Origin: Clostridium lundense DSM 17049
GTDB taxonomy: Bacteria; Bacillota; Clostridia; Clostridiales; Clostridiaceae
Direction of reading: 5' to 3'
DNA length: 64,000 nucleotides
NCBI RefSeq assembly: GCF_000619945.1
Contig: NZ_JHVC01000001.1
Span: 372,001-436,000, forward strand
Shown here: positions 17,277 to 25,459 of the stretch, one piece after another
Numbering within the stretch: position 1 is the first letter of the stretch
How the letters are laid out: each line of letters begins with the position of its first letter
Notes under the pieces: model-generated
Told to the model about the DNA's origin: nothing
The model's database searches: none
Seen by the model: only the letters and a program-made list of their open reading frames with translations
Made by a program: the position numbers and the translations under genes

Positions 17277-17930
17277 ATGAAAAATGATCCTATTCGTGCA
17301 ACAGTATTAAGTGTAAAAATGATACCTAATGTAGATCCTGATATGGTGGAAGCTTTTAAATTGCAGCCTCATCAAAGAAGTTTGGGACTTATATCAACAG
17401 ATATTGATGATGTCTCCTATACTGCATTAGATGAAGCTACGAAAAAGGCAGATATAGAAGTAGTGTATGCTAGATCAATGTATGGTGGTTCAGCTAATGC
17501 CAATACAAAACTAGCAGGTGAGTTTATTGGAATTATTGCAGGACCTAATCCAGCAGAAGTAAGAAGTGGATTAAATGCTGCTATTGATTTTATAGAAAAT
17601 GATGCTTGTTTCTATAGTGCAAATGATGAGAATAATATTACTTACTATGCTCATTGTATATCAAGAACAGGTTCCTATTTATCAAAAGTAGCTAATATAG
17701 AAGAAGGGGAGGCAATAGCTTATGTAATAGCACCTCCATTAGAAGCAATGTATTCATTAGATGCTGCTCTTAAAGCAGCAGACGTTAAATTAGCTGCATT
17801 TTATGGACCACCATCTGAGACAAACTTTGGTGGAGGACTTTTAACAGGAAGTCAATCAGCATGTAAAGCAGCTTGTGATGCTTTTGCGGCAGCAGTACAA
17901 TATGTAGCTGATAATCCAGATAAGTATTAA
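17277..17930 (+). CDS. eutL: Microcompartment shell protein EutL (tandem BMC, trimer)
   Basis: A 217-residue protein with two circularly permuted BMC domains that forms trimeric, hexagon-shaped shell tiles with a gated central pore. Typical stretches are VDPDMVEAFKLQPHQRSLG and GPPSETNFGGGLLTGSQSAC. Length equals that of enteric EutL. The ATG at 17277 is preceded by TTTGGAGGGG; the TTG at 17262 overlaps that site and was rejected. It lies directly between eutC and the EutK-like shell gene. Confidence 0.95.
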   Translation: MKNDPIRATVLSVKMIPNVDPDMVEAFKLQPHQRSLGLISTDIDDVSYTALDEATKKADIEVVYARSMYGGSANANTKLAGEFIGIIAGPNPAEVRSGLNAAIDFIENDACFYSANDENNITYYAHCISRTGSYLSKVANIEEGEAIAYVIAPPLEAMYSLDAALKAADVKLAAFYGPPSETNFGGGLLTGSQSACKAACDAFAAAVQYVADNPDKY

Positions 17931-17937
17931 TTAAACC

Positions 17938-18432
17938 ATGGAAAGACTAGCTTTAGGGATTATTGAAACTTTAGGATACATTGCTGCTGTAGAGGCCTTG
18001 GATATAAGTTTAAAATCAGCTAACGTAAAATTAGTAAATCGTAATTTTGTTACAGGTGGATTAATAAATATAACTATTTCTGGAGATGTAGGTGCAGTAA
18101 AAGCAGCTATAGATTCTGTTACAGGGTCTATGCAAAATACTTCTAATTTAATAAGTACACATGTAATACCACGACCAATTGATAGTGTATGGAATATGAT
18201 AGAGAAGTCTAGTGAAAATAGCAAAAGTGCGACAAAAAATTTCAAAGCTGAAACAGAGATAGAGAAAGAAAAAATTAGTAATAATGACAGTAAGGATAGT
18301 ACTAATAATAGTAATGAAGAGAAAAATAAAGAAAATGATTTAACTAAGGAAGAAAAAAACTTAGATAAAGAAGAAAGTTTAGATAAGGAAGAAATAAATG
18401 AATTAACTGATGAGGATGAAAAAAAAAATTAA
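17938..18432 (+). CDS. eutK: EutK-like BMC shell protein with long charged tail; probable frameshift gene
   Basis: An N-terminal BMC domain (about residues 1-88, ending STHVIPRPIDSVW) is followed by a low-complexity Lys/Glu/Asp/Asn linker. In the plain frame it stops after 164 residues, just behind ten consecutive A (18419-18428). In the -1 frame from that run the sequence stays open to 18587 and encodes a SAP/Rho-N-like helical motif. Enteric EutK also has a BMC domain plus a C-terminal helix-turn-helix nucleic-acid-binding type domain, so the full product is likely 216 residues made by slippage on the A-run. The BMC part follows eutL by 7 bases with a poor ribosome site, so coupling is likely. 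Symbol assigned by architecture. Confidence 0.75.
   Translation: MERLALGIIETLGYIAAVEALDISLKSANVKLVNRNFVTGGLINITISGDVGAVKAAIDSVTGSMQNTSNLISTHVIPRPIDSVWNMIEKSSENSKSATKNFKAETEIEKEKISNNDSKDSTNNSNEEKNKENDLTKEEKNLDKEESLDKEEINELTDEDEKKN
18419..18428 (+). promoter_or_regulatory. Run of ten A: probable slippage site for a -1 frameshift
   Basis: Runs of nine or more A are known to cause RNA polymerase slippage, and A-AAA-AAA supports -1 ribosomal slippage. Adding one A (or slipping back one base) joins the BMC frame to the downstream open frame and bypasses the TAA at 18430-18432. A sequencing error or a true mutation would look the same. Confidence 0.6.
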
Positions 18433-18587
18433 AAATAACAAAAAGTAACTTAGAAGTAATGACCGTCTGTGAATTAAGAAGACTTGCAAGAAAACTAAAA
18501 ATTACTACCTTAACTAAAAAACAGATAAGAGATGGTAGAAAAGATGAAATAATTAAAGCTATTCTTCAGTTTTATGAAAGGGAGTAG
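18426..18587 (+). CDS. -1 frame extension of the EutK-like protein (SAP/Rho-N-like domain)
   Basis: From the A-run the -1 frame encodes about 53 residues ending at TAG 18585-18587. The core, VCELRRLARKLKITTLTKKQ followed by a Lys-rich EIIKAI helix, resembles the helix-loop-helix of SAP and Rho N-terminal domains (compare the ELR-LA-x-LGI pattern) and the C-terminal domain of EutK. An ATG exists at 18459 but no ribosome site precedes it, so separate translation is unlikely. The next gene (eutE) starts 6 bases after its stop. Confidence 0.65.
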   Translation, partial: KLKITKSNLEVMTVCELRRLARKLKITTLTKKQIRDGRKDEIIKAILQFYERE

Positions 18588-18592
18588 GATAA

Positions 18593-20044
18593 ATGGAGCT
18601 TATCTATGATGATTTAAAATCAATACAAGAGGTAAGATGTTTAATAAAAAAGGCAAAAGAAGCTCAAAAAATTTATTGTGAGTTAGGTCAAGAAAAAATA
18701 GATCATATAGTAAAGAAAGTTGCAGAAGCAGGAGAAAAGAATGCTGAGAAATTGGCTAAACTAGCTGTTGAAGAAACAGGATTTGGCAATTATGAGGATA
18801 AGATCATCAAAAATAAATTTGCTAGCAGAGTTGTATATGAAAGTATAAAAGATTTAAAAACCATAGGCATTATAAAAGAAGACATGGAAAAGAAGGTTAT
18901 AGAAATAGGAACTCCAGTAGGAGTAATAGCAGGACTTATACCTTCTACCAATCCAACATCTACTGCTATTTATAAATCATTAATAGCATTAAAGGCGGGA
19001 AATGCAATAATATTTAGTCCACATCCTAATGCTAAAAATTCCATAATAGAGGCTGTAAAAATATTAAGTGAAGCAGCTATTAATGCAGGTGCACCAGAAG
19101 GAATAATAGGATGTATGACAATACCTACCATGGAAGGTACAGATGAACTTATGAAAAATAATGATGTATCACTTATCCTTGCTACAGGTGGAAGTGCTAT
19201 GGTAAAAGCAGCTTATAGTTCAGGAACACCTGCTATAGGTGTGGGACCTGGCAATGGACCAGCTTTCATAGAAAAGTCTGCTGATATAACTATGGCTGTT
19301 AAAAGAATAGTTGATAGTAAAACTTTTGATAATGGAGTTATATGTGCTTCTGAACAATCTATAGTTGTTGAAAAGTGCATAAAAGAAAATGTTATAAATG
19401 AATTAATAGGACAAGGCTGTTATTTCTTAAATGAAGAAGAAACAGAAAAGGTATCAAAATTTATATTAAGAGCAAATGGAACTATGAATCCTCAAATAGT
19501 TGGAAAAACAGCTAAAGATATAGCAAATATGGCTGGAATAACAATACCTAATGGAACAAAAATATTGATATCAGAACAAGAAAAGGTTGGCAAAAACTAT
19601 CCTTTTTCAAGAGAAAAATTAGCCCCAATATTAGCATTTTATACTGAAGAGGATTGGGAGAAAGCTTGTGAAAAATGTATAAAGCTTTTAAACAATGAAG
19701 GAATAGGACATACTCTTATAATTCATTCAAATAATGAAGATGTTATAAGGGAGTTCGCTTTAAAAAAGCCTGTTTCTAGGATATTAGTTAATACTCCTGG
19801 AGCATTAGGTGGAATAGGAGGTACTACCAATTTAATTCCTGCTTTAACACTAGGATGCGGTGCTGTAGGAGGTAGTGCTACTTCTGATAATGTTAATCCA
19901 TTAAATCTTATGAATATTAGAAGACTTGCTTATGGAATAAGAGAACTAGAAGATTTAAAACCAAAGAAAGAAAATAGCTTAGAAATTAATGATGAATTGA
20001 TTTATTCAATAACAAAATTAGTAATAGAAAAATTAAATTGTTAA
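18593..20044 (+). CDS. eutE: CoA-acylating acetaldehyde dehydrogenase
   Basis: A 483-residue aldehyde dehydrogenase that turns acetaldehyde, CoA and NAD into acetyl-CoA. The catalytic cysteine is C251 in FDNGVICASEQS, and the family signature IPSTNPTST is at about 117-125. Unlike PduP in the same window it has no N-terminal targeting helix; instead its C-terminus ends NDELIYSITKLVIEKLNC, which looks like an encapsulation helix placed at the other end. Its start codon follows GGGAGTAGGAT and lies 6 bases after the EutK extension, consistent with coupling. Confidence 0.95.
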   Translation: MELIYDDLKSIQEVRCLIKKAKEAQKIYCELGQEKIDHIVKKVAEAGEKNAEKLAKLAVEETGFGNYEDKIIKNKFASRVVYESIKDLKTIGIIKEDMEKKVIEIGTPVGVIAGLIPSTNPTSTAIYKSLIALKAGNAIIFSPHPNAKNSIIEAVKILSEAAINAGAPEGIIGCMTIPTMEGTDELMKNNDVSLILATGGSAMVKAAYSSGTPAIGVGPGNGPAFIEKSADITMAVKRIVDSKTFDNGVICASEQSIVVEKCIKENVINELIGQGCYFLNEEETEKVSKFILRANGTMNPQIVGKTAKDIANMAGITIPNGTKILISEQEKVGKNYPFSREKLAPILAFYTEEDWEKACEKCIKLLNNEGIGHTLIIHSNNEDVIREFALKKPVSRILVNTPGALGGIGGTTNLIPALTLGCGAVGGSATSDNVNPLNLMNIRRLAYGIRELEDLKPKKENSLEINDELIYSITKLVIEKLNC

Positions 20045-20086
20045 TAGAAAAAATTAAATTTTATATTTATAGAGGAGGAATTTATT

Positions 20087-20371
20087 ATGGCTAATACAAA
20101 TGCATTAGGAATGATTGAAACTAAAGGTTTGGTAGGATCAATTGAGGCAGCAGATGCGATGGTAAAGGCTGCAAATGTTACTTTAATAGGAAAGGTTCAT
20201 GTAGGTGGAGGACTTGTAACTGTAATGGTTAGAGGTGACGTTGGAGCAGTAAAAGCTGCAACAGATGCAGGCGCAGCAGCTGCTGAAAGAGTGGGAGATT
20301 TAGTTTCAGTTCATGTAATCCCAAGACCACATAGTGAAGTTGAACTTATTCTACCTAAATTAGAAGGTTAA
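20087..20371 (+). CDS. eutM: Major hexameric shell protein EutM (BMC-H)
   Basis: A 94-residue single BMC domain protein that forms the hexagonal tiles of the shell facets. The pore loop reads VGGGL, as in EutM of E. coli (GGG), not KIGSGL as in PduA and as in the paralogue at 28253. A strong AGAGGAGGAATT ribosome site suggests high expression, fitting a major shell component. A stable hairpin without T-run follows. Confidence 0.95.
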   Translation: MANTNALGMIETKGLVGSIEAADAMVKAANVTLIGKVHVGGGLVTVMVRGDVGAVKAATDAGAAAAERVGDLVSVHVIPRPHSEVELILPKLEG

Positions 20372-20380
20372 TGTGTTAAA

Positions 20381-20406
20381 TCCCGGATCTCTTAATAGAT
20401 CCGGGA
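20381..20406 (+). other. Intergenic 10-bp GC-rich hairpin after eutM
   Basis: TCCCGGATCT (20381-20390) pairs perfectly with AGATCCGGGA (20397-20406) around a 6-base loop. There is no T-run, so it is probably not a terminator; it may protect the 3' end of the eutM mRNA segment so that shell protein is made in excess. Confidence 0.6.
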
Positions 20407-20434
20407 ACATACATTCATAAAAGGATGTGATGGT

Positions 20435-21199
20435 GTGAGTGTTCTAACAGAATACAGTTTAAGGTCAGAATTAAGAAACAAAAAGTTAGATGAATATATA
20501 GTTAGTAAGGATACTTTAATTACTCCTTCTGCTAGACAGTATTTAAAAGAAAAAAATATTAAGATTGTTATAAAGGAAGAACAGGAGAAGGAAAAAAAGA
20601 ATATTTCAAATGATATTAACAATGAAGATAAAGAAAAATATATGATTCCTAAATATGTTTTTATGAATTCTGGAGGATATTTTGAGAAAAAGCCAGAGCA
20701 TATGACTCAACTTTTAGGGAACAAACTTGTATATAAAACCCATCCTAGAATTGTTTTAAGAGGCAAATTGGATAGTTTAGAATCTAAGATATTAGAAGTT
20801 CAAATACTTGCAAGTAAAGAAAAAAATGAAAAAATTATTAAAGATTTAGATGAAATTATGCAGTTTGTAAGAAATATCTTAAAAAGTGAAGTCTTAGATG
20901 AAAAAATAAATGATTTAATTTTATTGGGAATGAATGAGTCAGAAATGAGAGAGATGTCTCACTATCCTAAAAAATATTTTAATGTAGATCATATATTGCC
21001 TAATTACAAAATGGGGGAACTAGTAATAGCTTTAAATTCTCTTAGAAGCTATTCTAGAGAAGTTGAAATTGCAGCTTTACATGCATTTAAAAATGAAGAA
21101 GGAGAAATTAGTAGAAACGATATAATTCAATGCTTAAATAGGTTAAGTAGTTGTTTCTATATAATGATGTGTAAATATGTTGCAGGTCAGTATAAATAA
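20435..21199 (+). CDS. eutT: Ethanolamine-type cobalamin adenosyltransferase EutT
   Basis: A 254-residue protein that makes adenosylcobalamin from cob(I)alamin and ATP for EutBC. N-terminal ~50 residues form a module (LTEYSLRSEL ... LITPSARQYLKEKNIKIVIK) that also occurs in the two TIGR02536-like proteins here; the rest is the helical transferase domain. The HX11CCX2C metal motif of the Salmonella enzyme is absent: the only cysteines are near the C-terminus. Metal-independent EutT variants lacking this motif are known in Firmicutes. Start GTG 20435 after AAAGGATGTGATG; start choice is moderate. Confidence 0.88.
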   Translation: MSVLTEYSLRSELRNKKLDEYIVSKDTLITPSARQYLKEKNIKIVIKEEQEKEKKNISNDINNEDKEKYMIPKYVFMNSGGYFEKKPEHMTQLLGNKLVYKTHPRIVLRGKLDSLESKILEVQILASKEKNEKIIKDLDEIMQFVRNILKSEVLDEKINDLILLGMNESEMREMSHYPKKYFNVDHILPNYKMGELVIALNSLRSYSREVEIAALHAFKNEEGEISRNDIIQCLNRLSSCFYIMMCKYVAGQYK

Positions 21200-21211
21200 G
21201 AGGTGTATAAA

Positions 21212-21838
21212 ATGACAATAAATACATTAGAACCTATTGTAGAAGAAGTTGTTAAAAGAATAAGAGAAAGAAATATGATTGAAGTAGAAGCATCAGGAAG
21301 ACATGTTCATCTAAGTGAGAAGGATCTATATGCATTATTTGGAGATAATTACGAATTACAGATAAATAAGAAACTTTCACAACCAGGACAATTTCAAGCC
21401 AAAGAAAAGGTTATGCTCGTTGGTAAAAAAGGTGTAATAAAAGATGTATCCATCCTAGGACCAGTGAGAAGTGAAACTCAAGTGGAGATTTCAAAAACAG
21501 ATGCTCTAGTACTTGGGGTTAATCCTCCGGTAAGAGACTCTGGAGATATTATGGGAAGTGAAAATGTTATTATTTTATCTAAAAATGGATTTATCCAGGT
21601 AAAAGAGGGAGTAATTATAGCTAAAAGGCATATTCATATGACAAAGCAAGATGCTGAATATTTTAAAGTAAAAGACAAAGAAATAGTAAAAGTTAAAGTT
21701 TATGGAGAAAGACCTCTTATATTTGATGATGTATTGATAAGAGTAAGTAATAATTACAACTTAAATATGCATATTGATTATGATGAAGCAAATGCATGTG
21801 GATACTTTAAGGGAGTGAAAGCTGAAATTATAAAGTGA
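21212..21838 (+). CDS. pduL: Phosphate propanoyl/acetyltransferase, PduL type
   Basis: A 208-residue PduL-fold phosphotransacylase, unrelated to Pta. It converts acetyl-CoA and phosphate to acetyl phosphate, which gives ATP and frees CoA inside the compartment. Metal-binding histidine motifs are visible: SGRHVHLSEKDL (N-terminal) and AKRHIHMTKQDA. The first ~20 residues (NTLEPIVEEVVKRIRERN) look like a targeting helix. No eutD is present in the window, so this enzyme takes that role. ATG 21212 is preferred to GTG 21203, which lies inside the GAGGTG ribosome site. A second copy is at 35155. Confidence 0.93.
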   Translation: MTINTLEPIVEEVVKRIRERNMIEVEASGRHVHLSEKDLYALFGDNYELQINKKLSQPGQFQAKEKVMLVGKKGVIKDVSILGPVRSETQVEISKTDALVLGVNPPVRDSGDIMGSENVIILSKNGFIQVKEGVIIAKRHIHMTKQDAEYFKVKDKEIVKVKVYGERPLIFDDVLIRVSNNYNLNMHIDYDEANACGYFKGVKAEIIK

Positions 21839-21851
21839 GAGGTAATATACA

Positions 21852-22676
21852 ATGGTGGATTTTGATAGAATAAATAATTTTATTAAGGTATTGGAAAAAA
21901 CAAATGGGAATTATGAAAGGGTAAGTCAAGGTGAGGAACTTTTAGTAGGAGTGGACCTTGGAACTGCATATATAGTAGTTGTAGTTTTAGATAAAGAAAA
22001 AAGGCCTGTAGCTTGCGAAATGGAGTTTGCTCAAGTGATAAAAGATGGTTTAGTAGTAGATTATTCTGGAGCAAGGTCTATAGTTAAAAGACTAAAGGAC
22101 AGAATCGAAGAAAAACTAGGGGTAGAACTTATAAAGGCAGCTATAGCAGTTCCACCGGGCACAGGAGGAAGAGATTGTGATACACATAGATATGTAGTTG
22201 AGGGTGCTGGTTTTGAAGTAACTAACATATTAGATGAACCTACTGCAGCTAATGCTGTTTTAGGTATAGAAAATGGAGTAGTTGTTGATGTGGGAGGAGG
22301 TACCACAGGAATAGCTATATTTAAAGATAATGAAGTAGTTTATACTTCAGATGAACCTACAGGAGGAACTCATCTATCTTTGGTTATTTCAGGAAACTAC
22401 AAAGTAAGCTTTGAAGAAGCTGAAAAAATAAAAAAATCTCAAGAACATTCTAAAGAGATATTTAATGTAGTGCTTCCTGTTATACAAAAGATAGCTTATA
22501 TTATTAAAAGTAATATAAAGAATTATGATATTGATGCAATATATCTAGTTGGAGGTACTTGTTGCTTAGAAGGAATAGAAAATGTTATACAAAAGGAAAC
22601 AGGAATAAAAACTTTTAAACCTATCAATCCATTTTTAGTAACGCCTTTAGGAATTGCTATGAATTGTATTATATAA
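21852..22676 (+). CDS. eutJ: Hsp70-like chaperone EutJ
   Basis: A 274-residue actin/Hsp70-fold ATPase homologous to EutJ. Nucleotide-binding motifs are GVDLGTAYIVVVVLD near residue 35 and VDVGGGTTGIAIF near 150, and VGGTC in the last third. EutJ is thought to help fold or assemble compartment proteins, but its role is not proven. Start ATG follows GAGAGGTAATA and lies 13 bases after pduL. Confidence 0.92.
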   Translation: MVDFDRINNFIKVLEKTNGNYERVSQGEELLVGVDLGTAYIVVVVLDKEKRPVACEMEFAQVIKDGLVVDYSGARSIVKRLKDRIEEKLGVELIKAAIAVPPGTGGRDCDTHRYVVEGAGFEVTNILDEPTAANAVLGIENGVVVDVGGGTTGIAIFKDNEVVYTSDEPTGGTHLSLVISGNYKVSFEEAEKIKKSQEHSKEIFNVVLPVIQKIAYIIKSNIKNYDIDAIYLVGGTCCLEGIENVIQKETGIKTFKPINPFLVTPLGIAMNCII

Positions 22677-22689
22677 AGGATGTGACTTT

Positions 22690-23382
22690 ATGGAATTAGA
22701 AGAGCTAATTAAAATTATTACAGGTGAAGTAATAAAAAAAATTAAAGACGATACAACAAAGGATACAAGAAAAAAGGTTTTAATATTAGAGCCATCAAAT
22801 AGTGATGATTTTTCTAAAACAGTAGAAAATTTTAATGAAGAACTGTATGAATTTTTCTCATTAGACTTATGTGATAAAAACATAGAAGGTTATGATTTTG
22901 TATTAGTACCAAAGCTAGATAATAGAGAACTAGTTAATATATCCTTAGGAGTCCCTTGCGGAGTAAAAGAAAAAGTAATTATTGATTCTATATTAAAAGG
23001 TGAAAAAGTTTATATACTTGAAGAAGGAATAGAATATAGAAAATATAATAAAACTTCAAACAAGGTATTCTTTAATATGTATGAAGATTATGAAAATAAG
23101 CTTGTAAGTTTTGGATTAAGTATAGTAAATAGTTTTAATAGTATATTCCAAAATGAATATGAAAATATTGAAGAAAAAAACCAGGAAATAAATAGAGAGA
23201 AAGAAGAAATTGTTGAGTGTAATAAATCATGTACAGTAGAAGTGGATAAAAAATTATTAACAGAAAGAGATATTGATAAGTTATATAAGTCTGGAATAAA
23301 AGAAATTATTATAAAAAGTAAAACAGTGTTAACTCCATTGGCAAAGGATTATATAAGAATAAAAAACATAGTTATCAAGTGA
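22690..23382 (+). CDS. TIGR02536-like microcompartment-associated protein (eut copy)
   Basis: A 230-residue protein seen in Firmicutes eut/pdu loci; function unknown. Three parts are visible: an N-terminal amphipathic helix like encapsulation peptides (MELEELIKIITGEVIKKI), a central alpha/beta domain that resembles flavoprotein-like folds (VLILEPSNSDD, LVPKLDNRELVNISLGVP), and a C-terminal ~45-residue module (LLTERDIDKLYKSG ... VLTPLAKDYIRIKNIVIK). That last module matches the N-terminus of EutT and of enteric EutQ. A longer paralogue is at 35916 in the pdu block. The presence of a targeting helix suggests it acts in the lumen. Confidence 0.8.
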   Translation: MELEELIKIITGEVIKKIKDDTTKDTRKKVLILEPSNSDDFSKTVENFNEELYEFFSLDLCDKNIEGYDFVLVPKLDNRELVNISLGVPCGVKEKVIIDSILKGEKVYILEEGIEYRKYNKTSNKVFFNMYEDYENKLVSFGLSIVNSFNSIFQNEYENIEEKNQEINREKEEIVECNKSCTVEVDKKLLTERDIDKLYKSGIKEIIIKSKTVLTPLAKDYIRIKNIVIK

Positions 23383-23463
23383 TTCTTAGCTTAACATGGA
23401 GTTTTTTAAAAATAATACAATACTCAAGGACTCTAAATTAATATAGAAGGAAGGATTGATAAA

Positions 23464-23742
23464 ATGATTATTGGAAAAGTATTAGGGAATGTGTGGGCAA
23501 CACGTAAGGATGAAAATTTAAATGGCTTAAAGTTTTTGGTGATAAAACCAATAGACTATTATTCAAATGGTGAATTTCCTACATTTGTAGCAGTTGACAG
23601 TATAGGAGCAGGCATAGGGGAAACTGTTTTGATAGTTCAGGGTAGTTCTGCTAGGGTTTCAGTAGGAAATAACAATGTGCCTGTAGATGCTACAATAGTT
23701 GGAATTATAGATACAGTAGAAGTTGAAAAAACTTTGGAATAA
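23464..23742 (+). CDS. eutN: Vertex protein EutN (CcmL/EutN pentamer)
   Basis: A 92-residue EutN/CcmL-fold protein (GKVLGNVWATRKDENLNG at the N-terminus, VDSIGAGIGETVLIVQGSSA in the middle). Family members form pentamers that close the corners of the polyhedral shell. It is the only vertex protein gene in the window, although two microcompartment loci are present. A GAAGGAAGG ribosome site precedes the ATG. The next gene starts 1 base after its stop. Confidence 0.93.
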   Translation: MIIGKVLGNVWATRKDENLNGLKFLVIKPIDYYSNGEFPTFVAVDSIGAGIGETVLIVQGSSARVSVGNNNVPVDATIVGIIDTVEVEKTLE

Positions 23743-23743
23743 T

Positions 23744-24289
23744 ATGATTAAAACAATTGGACTGATAGAATTTAGAAGTATAGCTAAAGGTATAGAAGCT
23801 ACAGATTGTATGGTAAAAGCATCACAGGTAGAAATTATCTTTTCTAAAACTGTATGCCCAGGAAAGTATATAATACTTATATGTGGTGATGTAGGTTCGG
23901 TAAGAGAAGCTATGGAAAAAGGACTTAACATTTCACAAAATAATGTAATAGATAAATTAATCCTTCCTTCAATTCATAATGGATTAATAGATGCAATAAA
24001 AGGCAAAAGTACTCTTATAAATTTCAATTCAATTGGTATCATGGAATTTTCTAATATAGCTTCAGGAATTATTGCAGCAGATACTTCATGCAAAAGTGGA
24101 AATGTGGATTTGTTAAAATTAAGCCTTGGAATGGGGATAGGAGGCAAATCTTATTTTATAATTTCCGGGGATGTAAGTTCAGTAAAATCATCTTTAGATG
24201 CGGCTGCGGAAAAAATAGATAAGAAAAGAATAATAGATAAGGTTGTAATACCATCACCTGACAGGGAGTTAATAAAAAATTTGGTTTAA
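23744..24289 (+). CDS. pduT: PduT-like tandem BMC shell protein with Fe-S cysteine
   Basis: A 181-residue protein of two canonical BMC domains (about 1-90 and 92-181), forming trimers. The first domain carries SKTVCPGKY with cysteine at residue 38, the same position and context as Cys38 of Salmonella PduT, which binds a 4Fe-4S cluster at the trimer pore. It may therefore pass electrons across the shell. ATG 23744 is preferred; the longer open frame starting at 23723 overlaps eutN without a ribosome site. It is notable that a Pdu-type protein sits in the eut operon and none is in the pdu block. Confidence 0.88.
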   Translation: MIKTIGLIEFRSIAKGIEATDCMVKASQVEIIFSKTVCPGKYIILICGDVGSVREAMEKGLNISQNNVIDKLILPSIHNGLIDAIKGKSTLINFNSIGIMEFSNIASGIIAADTSCKSGNVDLLKLSLGMGIGGKSYFIISGDVSSVKSSLDAAAEKIDKKRIIDKVVIPSPDRELIKNLV

Positions 24290-24317
24290 ACTTGTTAACC
24301 TAGAGGGGGGTTATATA

Positions 24318-25445
24318 ATGAGTAGTATTAATCAAGTAATAGTTTATATAATGGTTATTTTTATGACTTTAGGTGCTATTGATAAATGTATAGGAAATAA
24401 ATTTGGATTAGGGGAAAAATTTGATGAAGGATTCATGGCAATGGGATCATTAGCTATTGCCATGGTAGGAGTTGTATCTTTAGCTCCAGTTTTAGCTAAA
24501 GTTTTAAAACCTGTTGTAGTTCCACTATATACTGCATTAGGTGCTGATCCATCTATGTTTGCTACTACGCTTCTTGCATGTGATATGGGAGGATATCCAT
24601 TAGCAATAGAACTTGCACAAACTAAAGATGCTGGATTATTTGCAGGACTAATACTAGGATCAATGATGGGCCCTACAATTGTATTCACTATTCCTGTTGC
24701 TTTAGGAATAATTAAAGAAGAAGATAGAAAATTCTTAGCTTCCGGTGTTTTAGCAGGTATTATAACTATACCTATTGGATGTTTAGTTGGTGGTTTAGTT
24801 GCAGGATTTAGCTTATCAATGATACTTAAAAATTTAGTTCCTATAATAATATTTGCTGTTTTAATAGCAATAGGATTATGGAGAATACCTGAAAAGATGA
24901 TAAAGGGATTTAATACTTTTGGAAAAATAGTAGTAATAATTATTACAATTGGACTTGCTGCAATAATTATTGAAACTTTAACAGGTATTGTAGTTATAAA
25001 AGGTATGGCACCTATAACAGAAGGTATTCAGATAATAGGATCTATAGCTATAATGCTTGCGGGAGCATTCCCTATGGTATATTTTATAACAAAAGTATTT
25101 AAAAAACCTTTAATGAAACTTGGTGGTTTACTAGGAATGGGAGATGTTGCTGCAGCTGGTATGGTAGCTACACTTGCAAATAATATACCTATGTTTGGAA
25201 TGATGAAAGATATGGACGATAGAGGCAAAGTAATAAATGTTGCATTTGCTGTTAGTGCAGCCTTTGTATTTGGTGATCATTTAGGATTTACAGCAGGAGT
25301 AAACAAAGAAATGATATTCCCTATGATAGTTGGAAAGCTTATTGGAGGAATTACAGCAGTTATATTAGCATGCTTTATTGCTCCAGCAAGTACTATAAAG
25401 AAATCATCTGCTGCTACAAAAGCTAATGGTTCAAAAGGAATGTAA
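24318..25445 (+). CDS. eutH: Ethanolamine permease EutH
   Basis: A 375-residue integral membrane transporter with about ten hydrophobic helices, matching EutH. It carries ethanolamine into the cell (needed mainly when the amine is protonated). Characteristic segments are ALGADPSMFATTLLACDMGG and GDHLGFTAGVNKEM. A GAGGGGGG ribosome site lies before the ATG. It is placed between the shell gene pduT and eutQ. Confidence 0.95.
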   Translation: MSSINQVIVYIMVIFMTLGAIDKCIGNKFGLGEKFDEGFMAMGSLAIAMVGVVSLAPVLAKVLKPVVVPLYTALGADPSMFATTLLACDMGGYPLAIELAQTKDAGLFAGLILGSMMGPTIVFTIPVALGIIKEEDRKFLASGVLAGIITIPIGCLVGGLVAGFSLSMILKNLVPIIIFAVLIAIGLWRIPEKMIKGFNTFGKIVVIIITIGLAAIIIETLTGIVVIKGMAPITEGIQIIGSIAIMLAGAFPMVYFITKVFKKPLMKLGGLLGMGDVAAAGMVATLANNIPMFGMMKDMDDRGKVINVAFAVSAAFVFGDHLGFTAGVNKEMIFPMIVGKLIGGITAVILACFIAPASTIKKSSAATKANGSKGM

Positions 25446-25459
25446 GGGGGAATTGTTAA

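Noticed and set aside
18459..18587. Independent 42-codon gene after the EutK-like gene
   Set aside because: No ribosome site precedes ATG 18459, while the frame is open back to the ten-A run and completes the expected EutK domain order.
23383..23463. Possible fourth ANTAR leader before eutN
   Set aside because: No pair of six-base-loop hairpins with A1/G4 and no terminator could be formed in the 80-base gap.
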